NCBI GenBank assembly: GCA_964624145.1
Contig: CAZUXT010000009.1
Span: forward strand, 27,274-91,273
DNA from: WJMT01 sp964624145
GTDB lineage: Bacteria; Acidobacteriota; Aminicenantia; Aminicenantales; Aminicenantaceae
DNA: 64,000 nucleotides
Direction: 5' to 3'
Shown here: one piece after another, positions 1 to 8,567 of the stretch
How positions within the stretch are numbered: position 1 is the stretch's first letter
Layout: each line of letters begins with the position of its first letter
Made by a program: the position numbers and the translations under genes
Notes under the pieces: model-generated
Seen by the model: the letters and a program-made list of their open reading frames with translations, nothing else
The model's database searches: none
What the model was told of the DNA's origin: nothing

Positions 1-1
1 T

Positions 2-490
2 GGAGCCTATGATTCAAGGCCCAGTTCCGGAGAGCTTATCCGGCAGTATATCAGCAGGGATATCCGGATTGTGCCTCCAGGCGGAAGGAATTTCGTCAAT
101 GCCAGAGATGCGGCCAAAGCCATGGTCTCCTCACTTTTTAATGGGAGGACAGGACAAAGCTATATTTTGGGAGGTTTGAATATGAGCTACTTTGATTTTT
201 TCTCTACCGTATTCCGGATTGCGGAGAAAAAACCTCCCCGCCTCGTTATTCCAAAGGTTCTCATGCGTTTCGGAGGGTTGTTTGGTTCTTTATCCGGAAA
301 GATATCCAAAAGAAAACCGGTTCTTGAGGAGAGACTAGCCAAGTTTTCCTGTATACGCGCCTACTACAGTTCAGCGAAAGCCAATCAGGAATTGAACATG
401 CAGGAGACCAATATCGAGACAACCATTTCAGAATCCATACAGAGTCTTCAAGATTATGGATTTCTTAACGGTAATGGGAGGGAGTTGTGA
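2..490 (+). CDS. NAD-dependent epimerase/dehydratase (extended SDR), 3' part
   Basis: The reading frame is open from the window edge, so the N-terminal Rossmann part with the glycine-rich cofactor loop lies outside. About 162 C-terminal residues are visible. The segment PPGGRNFVNARDAAKAM is typical of the dihydroflavonol-reductase-like extended SDRs, where a G-x-x-NFV-x-x-x-D-x-A stretch follows the substrate-binding loop; next comes an LGG-N segment as in the same family. The substrate cannot be told. The stop codon overlaps the GTG start of the next SDR gene in a GTGA arrangement, so the two are probably co-translated and may act on the same metabolite. Family assignment is fairly sure, function is not. 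Confidence 0.75.
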   Translation, partial: GAYDSRPSSGELIRQYISRDIRIVPPGGRNFVNARDAAKAMVSSLFNGRTGQSYILGGLNMSYFDFFSTVFRIAEKKPPRLVIPKVLMRFGGLFGSLSGKISKRKPVLEERLAKFSCIRAYYSSAKANQELNMQETNIETTISESIQSLQDYGFLNGNGREL

Positions 491-1305
491 GTGCATTCAG
501 CAACAAAGTAGCGGTCGTGAGTGGTTCGAGCCGGGGTGTCGGATTTGCATTGGCCAGAGCTTTAGTAGAGAAAGGGGCCAGGGTCGTGATCAATGCAAGA
601 GGAGGGAGGCGTTTGGAACAGTCGAAATCAAAGCTTTTAAAAATGGGAGGAGACGTAGAAGCCGTGTGCGGAGATGTAGGCGTCTGGGAGGATGCGCAAA
701 GGATCGTTCAAACAGCCATCGCTAAATACGGACAGCTCGATATTTTGATCAACAATGCCGGTGTATCCATGCGCGGCCGTTTTGACCGGCTTTCCTACGA
801 AGTCTGCAGGCAGCTGGTGGATACGAATTTGATGGGAGGCGTATTTCTCACAAAAGCAGCCATCGATTCTATCATCCAATCCAAAGGACAGATTGTATTT
901 ATATCCTCTATTTCCGGTTTGTTTGGCCTTCCTCAGGCCTCTCTCTACTGTGCATGTAAAGGAGCTCTGACCTATTTTTGTGGTTCACTGCGTATGGAGC
1001 TCGCTTCTTACGGGGTGCATATAGGAGTGATCTATCTTGGATTTACGGAGCACGACCCTGAAAAAAGGATTTTAGCGGCAAATGGCTTCCTGGTGCCTTC
1101 GAATCGGCCGGAACATCATACACAAAAACAGGCAGCCGGTATAATACTCAAGGCAATGGAAAAGCGAAAAAAGAAAATTGTCATGACGCCCTTGGGAAAA
1201 TTTGGGTGGATCGCTCACCGGATTTCTCCTGCTCTGTCCGAAAAAATCATCCTTAAAGCGCAGTCGTGTAAATGGAAGGCCTATAAACAATTTATGGGCT
1301 CGTAG
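487..1305 (+). CDS. Short-chain dehydrogenase/reductase (classical SDR)
   Basis: A 272-residue classical SDR, an NAD(P)-dependent oxidoreductase. The cofactor loop SGSSRGVG is near residues 12-19, NNAG near 89-92, a catalytic serine in the SSIS stretch near 140, and the Y-x-x-x-K pair in YCACK near 155-159. The start is GTG, overlapping the stop of the preceding extended SDR by four bases, which supports an operon. The C-terminus is longer and more basic than in minimal SDRs and may touch the membrane, as in the DHRS7-like branch; that is inference. The substrate is unknown. No gene follows closely: 162 bases separate it from the kinase. Confidence 0.85.
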   Translation: MSAFSNKVAVVSGSSRGVGFALARALVEKGARVVINARGGRRLEQSKSKLLKMGGDVEAVCGDVGVWEDAQRIVQTAIAKYGQLDILINNAGVSMRGRFDRLSYEVCRQLVDTNLMGGVFLTKAAIDSIIQSKGQIVFISSISGLFGLPQASLYCACKGALTYFCGSLRMELASYGVHIGVIYLGFTEHDPEKRILAANGFLVPSNRPEHHTQKQAAGIILKAMEKRKKKIVMTPLGKFGWIAHRISPALSEKIILKAQSCKWKAYKQFMGS

Positions 1306-1419
1306 CGGAAGAGGTTGAGACCTTATGGCTGTTAAGGGAAATTTCCTTTTTGTCAAAGAAACAGATAAGATGGAAAATATCATCATTGTCAAATACCGAT
1401 GTGAGAATGAGCATTTTTC

Positions 1420-1448
1420 TTGACACTTTTTTGATTTGCTGATATTCT
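1420..1448 (+). promoter_or_regulatory. Sigma-70-like promoter of the zinc-ribbon kinase gene
   Basis: TTGACA at 1420-1425 and TATTCT at 1443-1448 are separated by 17 bases. The predicted transcript starts near 1455, giving a very short leader before the ATG at 1468, with AGGGG at 1456-1461 as a possible ribosome site. It marks the kinase as a separate transcription unit from the SDR pair. Confidence 0.55.
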
Positions 1449-1467
1449 TCTCTTTCAGGGGATTGGG

Positions 1468-4400
1468 ATGGCCATCAAATGCCCGAAGTGTCATTATGAG
1501 AATCCTGAGGGGACCTCTTTTTGCGGAAAATGCGGGACCCAGCTTGGTCCGGACGCAGGTCCTACCCAGACTATGGAAACCCCAACCACAGCGCTTCACA
1601 TAGGCACCACATTTGCCAAAAGATATGAGATTCTGGAAGAACTGGGCAGAGGAGGCATGGGAGAGGTCTTTAGGGTCAAGGATGAAAAACTTGATGAAGA
1701 GATGGCCCTCAAGGTCGTCAAACCCGAGATCGCTGCCCGCAAAGAGATCATTGAGCGCTTCAAGAATGAACTAAAGCTTTCCCGGAAGATCGCCCACAGG
1801 CATGTCTGCCGGATGTATGACCTGAATGAAGAGGGAGAGACTCCTTACATCACTATGGAATATGTCAGAGGGGAGGACCTTAAAAGCCTGATCCGGAAAA
1901 AAGGGAAATTAAGTGAAAAGCAAGCGGTCGCTGTAGCCAAGCAGGTGTGTGAGGGGCTGGCTGAAGCCCATGAGCTGGGAGTGGTGCACAGGGATCTCAA
2001 ACCCCAGAACATCATGATCGATGAGAGGAACCATGCCAAGATCATGGATTTTGGCATCGCCCGCCTGGTTGAGGCTCCGGGAGTCACCCAGTCCGGGATG
2101 ATGATCGGGACGCCGGATTACATGTCCCCTGAGCAGGCGGACGGAGAAGAGGCAGACCAGGTATCTGACATCTATTCTTTGGGAGTGATCCTCTATGAGA
2201 TGGTGACAGGGAGTGTTCCTTTTAAAGGGGATACAGCTTTGAGTGTGGCTCTCAAACACAAGACAAAGCTTCCTCCGAACCCAAAAAAGCTCAGTCCTGA
2301 GATTTCAGATGATCTGAGAAGGTTGATTCTGATCTGTATGGAGAAGGAACGGGAGAGGAGATATCAATCCGCTGAGGCCCTGCTGAACGATCTGCGTAAT
2401 ATCGAAGATGGACTGCCGCTCGGCACAAAGATAAAACCCCGTAGAAAGATGTTTTTGGCCCCCTTTCTCCGGAAGAGATTTCTCATTCCGGCTGTGGTTC
2501 TCACCCTTGCCGTTATCGCTGTCGTTATCTGGCAGCTTTTTCCAGGAAAAGGCGCGGCTGCTCCTCTGATCGAAAACTCTATAGCGGTCATAAGCTTCGA
2601 GAACCTGACCGGTGATGAAGCCAATGATATGCTGCAGCGGGCCATTCCCAATCTTGTGATCACCAATTTGGAAAACACCGGACTGCTTCATGTGGCCACC
2701 TGGGAACGCCTGCAGGATCTGATGAAACAGGTGGGCAGAGAGAATGAGGAAACCATTGATAAAGACCTGGGATTCGAGCTCTGCCGCAGGGAAGGCATCG
2801 AATCCATTGTGCTGGGCAGTGTGATGAAGGTGGGAGATGTATTCGCAACCGATGTCAAGGTCTTCGATGTGGCAACCAAAGAACTCATCAAAAGCGCCAG
2901 TTCTCAGGGCGAGGGAATCGACAGCATCATCAACACCCAGATCAGTGAACTCAGCAGGGAGATCGCCCTGGGAGTCGGTATCACCAGGCAGGAGATAGCC
3001 TCAGCCGACCTTGATGTCTCCGAGTATACCACCACATCCATGGAGGCTTACAGCTATTTTATCAAAGGAAGAGAGGATTGGTACAATCAATATACAAAGG
3101 ATGCCATAACCCGTCTCGAGAAAGCTGTGGAGCTCGATCCCAATTTTGCTGTGGCTTATTTGTATCTCGGATGGTCATACGGTCTGATTCAAGATTATAA
3201 AAAACAAAGAGAAAACTATGAAAAGGCTAAAGAACTTTCGGAAACGATTATCCTTACAGAAAAAGAAAAGCTTATGATCGATACGCTATTTGCCGAGTCT
3301 GAAGAGAAGTATTTGGAGATTTTGAACACCATTGTTGCAAAATACCCAAGAGACAAATGGGCGCATCTGGAGTTGAGCAAGCATTACAGAAAAAATGATA
3401 TATACTCCGAAGTCATCAAACATTCAGAAATCGTGTTGGCTCTCGATCCTTCCTGGGGAGATGCGTATGAGGAGCTGGCCTTTGCCTATGCGAACACAGG
3501 AGATAATGAAAAGGCTCTTGAATATCTGCAGAAGTATTCTGCTGCTATTCCCGGAGATCCCAGCGCGAATCTTACGACAGGCCATTTTTATGTAAAGATG
3601 GGAAAGATCGATGACGCCATTAGAAAATTCAAGGATGCTCTGGATATTAAACCTGACTTTAATATCGAGAATTTTATCGCTTATGCCTATGCCATGAAAG
3701 AAGATTATACAGAGACTTTTCAATGGATGGACAAATACATTACAAACGCTCCCTCGGAAAGCAAAAAAGCTGATACAGGATATACTTTCAAGGGATTTTA
3801 TCACTACATACTTGGAAACTCCAAACAGGCTGTCGAATATCTGCAAAGAGCATTTGAAACCCCCTGGTTCGGTTTCAGTAGAAATCCTAGAGCTGAATAT
3901 ATCATGGCTGATGTCAATTATGAGAGCGGCAAATACGATTTATGCCGGGATCAATTCCAGCGTTGGCATGATCGGTGTCAGGAAAAAACTCCCCAAGAAG
4001 CAGTAGCTAGTCGGAGTTATAATTCCTTTTGGCTCCACTGTCCTTTGGGGGCAATTGAGTTAAAACGTGGTAACATCGATTCTGCCCGGTTACAACTGAA
4101 AAAGATGGAAGACTTGTTGCCCAAAATAACGACCCCCCAAAAATGGGAAGGGTATTACTGGCTTCTCGGCCAGATATTGCTGGCTGAGAAATCATATGAC
4201 GAAGCCATATCAGTTCTCAAAGACGCTCCACGTTTGAAAATGCCCTGGATATGGCTCACCCAGAATATCATCACTTATAACATGTTAAACATCGATTCCT
4301 TTTTAGCACAGGCTTATAAGGAAAATGGGGATCTGGACCAGGCCATAGAGGTCTATGAGCGATTGACAGATCCCAATCCAGAAAACAGGGATGGACGGCT

Positions 4401-4572
4401 CATCCGTCCTGAGAATTACTATTACCTAGGTGAACTGTACGAAAAAAAAGGGAAGAAAGCCAAAGCTATCGCCTCGTACGAAAAATTCCTCGATCTCTGG
4501 AAGGATGCTGACATGAGAACAGAAGAGCGCGAGAAGGCGAGACAAAGGCTGGCTGTGCTGAAGAATCTTTAA
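1468..4572 (+). CDS. Transmembrane Ser/Thr protein kinase with zinc ribbon, TolB-like domain and TPR repeats
   Basis: A 1034-residue Hanks-type kinase. A zinc ribbon with Cys5, Cys8, Cys19 and Cys22 opens the protein. The kinase domain spans roughly 53-315: glycine loop GRGGMGEV at 60-67, Lys82, HRDLKPQN at 174-181, DFG at 194-196, and GTPDYMSPEQ in the activation segment. All catalytic residues are present, so it should be active. One membrane helix (about 338-357) follows. Beyond it a domain of about 110 residues (IAVISFENLTGD onward) resembles the TolB-like/FlgO-like domain of adenylate-cyclase-type sensors, then TPR repeats run to the C-terminus. Topology implies a cytoplasmic kinase and an extracytoplasmic sensor or scaffold. 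Target and ligand are unknown. It is a paralogue of the kinase at 53300. Confidence 0.9.
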   Translation: MAIKCPKCHYENPEGTSFCGKCGTQLGPDAGPTQTMETPTTALHIGTTFAKRYEILEELGRGGMGEVFRVKDEKLDEEMALKVVKPEIAARKEIIERFKNELKLSRKIAHRHVCRMYDLNEEGETPYITMEYVRGEDLKSLIRKKGKLSEKQAVAVAKQVCEGLAEAHELGVVHRDLKPQNIMIDERNHAKIMDFGIARLVEAPGVTQSGMMIGTPDYMSPEQADGEEADQVSDIYSLGVILYEMVTGSVPFKGDTALSVALKHKTKLPPNPKKLSPEISDDLRRLILICMEKERERRYQSAEALLNDLRNIEDGLPLGTKIKPRRKMFLAPFLRKRFLIPAVVLTLAVIAVVIWQLFPGKGAAAPLIENSIAVISFENLTGDEANDMLQRAIPNLVITNLENTGLLHVATWERLQDLMKQVGRENEETIDKDLGFELCRREGIESIVLGSVMKVGDVFATDVKVFDVATKELIKSASSQGEGIDSIINTQISELSREIALGVGITRQEIASADLDVSEYTTTSMEAYSYFIKGREDWYNQYTKDAITRLEKAVELDPNFAVAYLYLGWSYGLIQDYKKQRENYEKAKELSETIILTEKEKLMIDTLFAESEEKYLEILNTIVAKYPRDKWAHLELSKHYRKNDIYSEVIKHSEIVLALDPSWGDAYEELAFAYANTGDNEKALEYLQKYSAAIPGDPSANLTTGHFYVKMGKIDDAIRKFKDALDIKPDFNIENFIAYAYAMKEDYTETFQWMDKYITNAPSESKKADTGYTFKGFYHYILGNSKQAVEYLQRAFETPWFGFSRNPRAEYIMADVNYESGKYDLCRDQFQRWHDRCQEKTPQEAVASRSYNSFWLHCPLGAIELKRGNIDSARLQLKKMEDLLPKITTPQKWEGYYWLLGQILLAEKSYDEAISVLKDAPRLKMPWIWLTQNIITYNMLNIDSFLAQAYKENGDLDQAIEVYERLTDPNPENRDGRLIRPENYYYLGELYEKKGKKAKAIASYEKFLDLWKDADMRTEEREKARQRLAVLKNL

Positions 4573-4613
4573 AAACGAGGGGAGAAAGAAGAGAGGCACA
4601 TCAATAGAAGAAT

Positions 4614-5822
4614 CTATTTTTTTCCTTTTTTGAGGAGGGAGGAGGCAGCGATGTTGGCGATTTTGCTGCGCAGAGAGACCACAGAGCCCTGGTCATCCGG
4701 GTGCACTCTGTTCGTAAGAAGAATGATATAAATTTGAGTTTCAGGGTCTATCCACAGGGACGTTCCGGTGTAACCTGTATGGCCGAAAGAGGAAGCGCCG
4801 AAAAGATCCCCCCCAGTAGAAGAATAAGCGGAATCCAGGTCCCAGCCGTATCCGCGTCCTGCGAAGGGGGCCTGACTGCAGATCTCAGTCATCCTCTCTA
4901 CAGCCAGGGGGCTTAAGATCCTGGTTTCCCTGTATGTGCCTTTGTTGAGAAGCATCCAGGCAAAGATGGCCAGATCATCGGCTGTGGAAAAAAGCCCTGC
5001 GTTACCGGACACTCCTCCCAAAAGCCGTGCCAGAGGGTCATGCACCACTCCTTTGAGATAGAGCTCCTTAGTGACTTCAGTGGGAACACACTTTTCTTTC
5101 AGTTCCTCGGGAGGATTGTAGAGAGTGTGATGCATGCCCAGAGGGAGAAATATGTTTTCTCTCGAGAACTCGGCCAAATTTTGTCCGGTTATCTGTTTGA
5201 TAATAGAGGAGAGACATATGAATCCCAGACAGGAATAGTGAAATTCTTCTCCTGGAGGATTTGTCTTGTCCAGGGCAGCGATATAGGCGATCAGATTCTC
5301 AAGCGTGCAGAAGCTTCCAAAATGGGCAGTGATGTTTTCATCCTGTATATAAGGAGGAAGTCCTGATGTGTGGGTCAGAAGATGCCATATTCGGGCGTCT
5401 TCTCCGATTTCACCCAGTTCATCCGTGAAGGGTTTGAATCCAGGGATATAGTCCTTCACTTTCTCCCTCAAATGAAGCTTGCCTCTCTCAACCAGAATCA
5501 TGATGGAAGTCGCTGTGGCCACAGGCTTGGTGAGCGAGGCCAGGTCAAAGAGCATGCCCTGTTCCATAGGTCGGGGCTCGGGCACCAGTTGGGAATTTCC
5601 ATAGGTGTTGCGGAAGATGACCTTGTCCTTTCTTCCCACCAGCACCACAGCGCCGGGAATATCTTTGTTTTCAATGGATAGCTGGATAATGTCATTAATC
5701 CTCAAGAGGTGTTCACTGGATATTTCCTCTTTTCCCGGTTCAAGCTCAATGGATCGGTGGGTCCGGCACTGAGAGAAAAGCAAGAAAAGACAGATAAGAA
5801 AGAAAAAGCTCAATTTACGCAT
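4614..5822 (-). CDS. Serine hydrolase of the beta-lactamase/class C family, probable lipoprotein
   Basis: A 402-residue member of the beta-lactamase-related (S12-like) family, which includes D-aminopeptidases, esterases and penicillin-binding enzymes. The N-terminus is a lipoprotein-type signal ending in a cysteine near residue 19. The nucleophile motif S-x-x-K is SLTK in DLASLTKP, near residue 97. The usual Y-x-N is YSC here (FHYSCLG), so the asparagine is replaced; the third box is HTG in GHTGYTG. Loss of the asparagine argues for an esterase or peptidase rather than a lactamase, but this is inference. The gene is alone, convergent with the kinase and divergent from the antiporter. An ATTATA box at 5842-5847 (TATAAT on this strand) may be its -10. 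Confidence 0.85.
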   Translation of the reverse strand: MRKLSFFFLICLFLLFSQCRTHRSIELEPGKEEISSEHLLRINDIIQLSIENKDIPGAVVLVGRKDKVIFRNTYGNSQLVPEPRPMEQGMLFDLASLTKPVATATSIMILVERGKLHLREKVKDYIPGFKPFTDELGEIGEDARIWHLLTHTSGLPPYIQDENITAHFGSFCTLENLIAYIAALDKTNPPGEEFHYSCLGFICLSSIIKQITGQNLAEFSRENIFLPLGMHHTLYNPPEELKEKCVPTEVTKELYLKGVVHDPLARLLGGVSGNAGLFSTADDLAIFAWMLLNKGTYRETRILSPLAVERMTEICSQAPFAGRGYGWDLDSAYSSTGGDLFGASSFGHTGYTGTSLWIDPETQIYIILLTNRVHPDDQGSVVSLRSKIANIAASSLLKKGKK

Positions 5823-5915
5823 GGTTTCCTTTTGAAAGTATATTATAAGAATTCATGACTGGATAGAAAAGAAATAATTATAAGGACATTACTATTTTCT
5901 TGCGGATAGAACAGG

Positions 5916-5944
5916 TTGATTATTGCCCCCATATATGATATAAA
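5916..5944 (+). promoter_or_regulatory. Candidate promoter of the antiporter-thioesterase unit
   Basis: TTGATT at 5916-5921 and TATAAA at 5939-5944 are spaced by 17 bases. The resulting leader to the TTG start at 6086 would be about 135 bases, long for this window, and contains a strong hairpin at 6034-6068. Confidence 0.45.
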
Positions 5945-6033
5945 ATGAGACACTTTTTAAAGGAAGATCAGGAAGGAACACATAGATATTTCCCCTTAGG
6001 GAGGAGAATTCCGTTAAAGAGGCAGGGAAATCC

Positions 6034-6068
6034 TTCTGCTCTTGAATCTTTCCATATAAAGAGCAGAA
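6034..6068 (+). promoter_or_regulatory. Leader hairpin just before the antiporter start
   Basis: TTCTGCTCTT at 6034-6043 and AAGAGCAGAA at 6059-6068 form a perfect 10-base-pair stem with a 15-base loop. It ends seven bases before the GGAG ribosome site (6075-6078), so it could influence translation initiation. No riboswitch class is recognised. Confidence 0.4.
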
Positions 6069-6085
6069 CCGAGTGGAGTGAATGA

Positions 6086-7783
6086 TTGTTTGACTCAATT
6101 TTAGATTTTTTTTCAAAGATCCCGGCAATCCATCTGAATGTATTGATCCTTTTAGGATTAGCCTTGTTCGGAGGGACTTATGGGGGGCGTTTGTTCCAGA
6201 AACTGCGGATACCTCAGGTAGTGGGATATATTGCCGTGGGAATTCTTCTCGGTAAGACCGGAGCCAACATAGTCAATGAGCAGGTTATGGAATCGTTCCA
6301 GATTTTCAATTATTTTGCACTGGGTCTTATTGGGTTCACCATCGGAGGAGAATTAAAAAAAGAGACTTTTTTAAAATACGGAAGACAGATCATTTATGTA
6401 CTTCTGTTTGAAGGGATTGCTGCGTTCGTTCTCGTTACGGTTCTAGTGGGTGTGGTGGGAAGTCTATTGCTGGATGATACAAGTACGGCCTGGGCGTTGG
6501 GACTCCTGTTGGGGGCTATCGCTTCTGCCACAGCACCGGCTGCCACCACAAATGTTTTATGGGAATACAAGAGTAAAGGACCTTTGACCACCACTATCCT
6601 CGGTATTGTGGCCATGGACGATGGACTGGCTCTTTTGCTTTTTGCCGTAGCCTCCAGCATAGCCGGGCTTATATTGGGAAACGGGAGCAGCAGTATGCTG
6701 GGGACATTCATCTCTCCCCTGTATGAAATCACCGGTTCCATATGTATCGGTGTGTTTTCAGGATATGTGTTGAGCAGGATACTTAAAAGTCATAGTGAGA
6801 GAGAAAGAGTGCTTGCGTTTTCTGTGGGAATTGTGCTCCTAGTTTTAGGGGTAGCGCTTCTTTTTGGATTTGATATTCTGCTGGCATCAATGTCCCTGGG
6901 AGTGACGGTTGTCAATTTGACTCCTAGGAAAAGCAAGGACATGTTTGACCTGCTCAAAGGCTTTACTCCTCCTATTTTTGTCCTGTTCTTTGTTTTAGTC
7001 GGGGCCGAACTGAACTTAAGTTATATGAATGTCCCACTTGTATTGATAGCTGTGGTCTACCTTATAGGAAGAACAACCGGAAAAATGGCGGGTTCGACCG
7101 TTGGAGCGCGTATTTCCAAGGCTTCAAAATCAGTCCGGAAATATTTGCCATTATGCCTTTTCAGCCAGGCAGGTGTGGCTATAGGTCTTTCTATTCTGGC
7201 AGGACATAAATTTCCCGGAGAAATCAGCAGCGCTATTGTTATCATCATCATCTCTACGGTCTTTGTTCTTGAATTGGCAGGGCCGCCCTTTGTTAAAATG
7301 GCTGTGACAAAAGCCGGAGAAGTTGGGCTCAATGTAACGGAGGAGGATTTGATAAGGCAAAGCAAAGTAAAGGATATCATGGATAAGAATCCTCCTGTCA
7401 TCTATGAAAATACATGTTTAAATAAAATTCTGGAGATATTCAGCAGCCATGATAATCTCTACTATCCTGTGGTGAACAAAGACAAATACCTCATGGGGAT
7501 TATGTCCATTGATCATCTGAAACAAACCTTCATGCTTTCAGGATTGAATGAGTTTCTGTTAGCTTATGACTTGATGGAACCGGTCATTGCCGTCACTCAC
7601 CCTGAAACGTCTATGACTGAAGCAAAGGAAGAGATGGAAAGAAACCGCATGCAGTGCCTTCCGGTCGTGACAGAGGATGACAAATTGGTCGGATTCATCG
7701 AGTCCCGTTCCATACAGAGGCTCATATCAATCAAAATTGCAGAACTGGAAAGAAAGTCATTGGATCTGGAAGCCGGGAAATGA
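6086..7783 (+). CDS. Cation/proton antiporter (CPA2 family) with C-terminal CBS pair
   Basis: A 565-residue inner-membrane protein with about twelve hydrophobic segments up to residue ~400, then two CBS domains (about 430-550). The CPA2 pattern is visible: the unwound-helix segment SATAPAATTNVL followed by a helix carrying MDDGLAL. The paired aspartates are typical of electrogenic Na+(K+)/H+ antiporters such as NapA. CBS pairs usually bind adenine nucleotides, so transport may be tied to energy state; that is inference. The start is TTG at 6086, with GGAG seven bases upstream and an in-frame TGA immediately before it, so no longer start exists. The stop overlaps the thioesterase start by ATGA. 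Confidence 0.88.
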   Translation: MFDSILDFFSKIPAIHLNVLILLGLALFGGTYGGRLFQKLRIPQVVGYIAVGILLGKTGANIVNEQVMESFQIFNYFALGLIGFTIGGELKKETFLKYGRQIIYVLLFEGIAAFVLVTVLVGVVGSLLLDDTSTAWALGLLLGAIASATAPAATTNVLWEYKSKGPLTTTILGIVAMDDGLALLLFAVASSIAGLILGNGSSSMLGTFISPLYEITGSICIGVFSGYVLSRILKSHSERERVLAFSVGIVLLVLGVALLFGFDILLASMSLGVTVVNLTPRKSKDMFDLLKGFTPPIFVLFFVLVGAELNLSYMNVPLVLIAVVYLIGRTTGKMAGSTVGARISKASKSVRKYLPLCLFSQAGVAIGLSILAGHKFPGEISSAIVIIIISTVFVLELAGPPFVKMAVTKAGEVGLNVTEEDLIRQSKVKDIMDKNPPVIYENTCLNKILEIFSSHDNLYYPVVNKDKYLMGIMSIDHLKQTFMLSGLNEFLLAYDLMEPVIAVTHPETSMTEAKEEMERNRMQCLPVVTEDDKLVGFIESRSIQRLISIKIAELERKSLDLEAGK

Positions 7784-8526
7784 CAGATAAGGTATATACA
7801 CAAAAGTTTACGGTTCGCAACTTTGATGTGGATTTTAGGGGAAAACTGAAACTGGAGATGCTGTTGAATTTCCTTCAGGAATCCGCTGCTGAACATGCCT
7901 TTGCCTTAGGCCTTTCCGGAGAGGAGCTGCTGAAAAAAAATCTTGCCTGGATTCTTTCTAGGTATCACATAGAGATCGATCATTACCCGAAGAAGGGAGA
8001 AACCATTGAGGTTAAGACCTGGCCCTGTCTGATCAAGGGGATTTTTACCCTGAGAGAATATGAAATACACACTTCAAAATCAATAGCAGCGAAAGCCACA
8101 TCATCCTGGATGGCTGTGGATTTAAAAAAGAAAAAGCCTGTAAAAATAAAGGAGCACCTCCCTTCCTTTACAATGTATGAAAAAAGGGCTGTAAATGATG
8201 AGTTTAAGCGTCTTCCGGATTTTAATAAAAGTGACCTGGAGTTAAGGTTTCCCGTATTAAAAGCAGACCTTGATTTTAACCGTCATGTGAATAATGTTGT
8301 TTATATCAAGTGTGCGGTGGAGACAGTGCCTGAAAAAGTCATAATGAATTCGAGATTGACCAGAATAGAGGTCAATTATAGAAACGAGACTTTTTACGGA
8401 GATTGGATCACATCCCGCACGCAAATAGTCAGAGCAGGGGAATGCCCTCAGTACATACATCAACTTATCAGAGAAAGCGACGGACAGGAAATAGCGCGCT
8501 TGAGAACAGAATGGACTGATTTATAA
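7780..8526 (+). CDS. Acyl-ACP thioesterase, FatA/FatB type
   Basis: A 248-residue double-hotdog enzyme that releases free fatty acids from acyl carrier protein in the cytoplasm. The N-terminal hotdog opens with YTQKFTVRNFDVDFRGKL, typical of the family. The second hotdog carries the D-x-N-x-H-V-N-N motif (DFNRHVNNVVYIK, about residues 166-178) that holds the catalytic Asp, Asn and His. The length is normal for bacterial members, with no transit peptide. It overlaps the antiporter gene by four bases (ATGA) and so is co-translated with it, although no common pathway is obvious. A hairpin follows the stop. Specific chain length cannot be inferred. Confidence 0.88.
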   Translation: MTDKVYTQKFTVRNFDVDFRGKLKLEMLLNFLQESAAEHAFALGLSGEELLKKNLAWILSRYHIEIDHYPKKGETIEVKTWPCLIKGIFTLREYEIHTSKSIAAKATSSWMAVDLKKKKPVKIKEHLPSFTMYEKRAVNDEFKRLPDFNKSDLELRFPVLKADLDFNRHVNNVVYIKCAVETVPEKVIMNSRLTRIEVNYRNETFYGDWITSRTQIVRAGECPQYIHQLIRESDGQEIARLRTEWTDL

Positions 8527-8539
8527 TAGTATCTCATTC

Positions 8540-8564
8540 CTGAACAGAAGCGAAGGCTGTTCAG
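8540..8564. terminator. Inverted repeat between convergent genes
   Basis: CTGAACAG at 8540-8547 pairs perfectly with CTGTTCAG at 8557-8564 across a nine-base loop. It lies in the 41-base gap between the convergent thioesterase and M1 peptidase genes and could end transcripts from both sides. There is no T-run, so intrinsic termination would be weak. Confidence 0.35.
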
Positions 8565-8567
8565 AGG

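Noticed and set aside
5842..5870. Full promoter for the minus-strand serine hydrolase at 5822
   Set aside because: The TATAAT box is good but no acceptable -35 is found at 16-18 bases, so only the -10 is mentioned.
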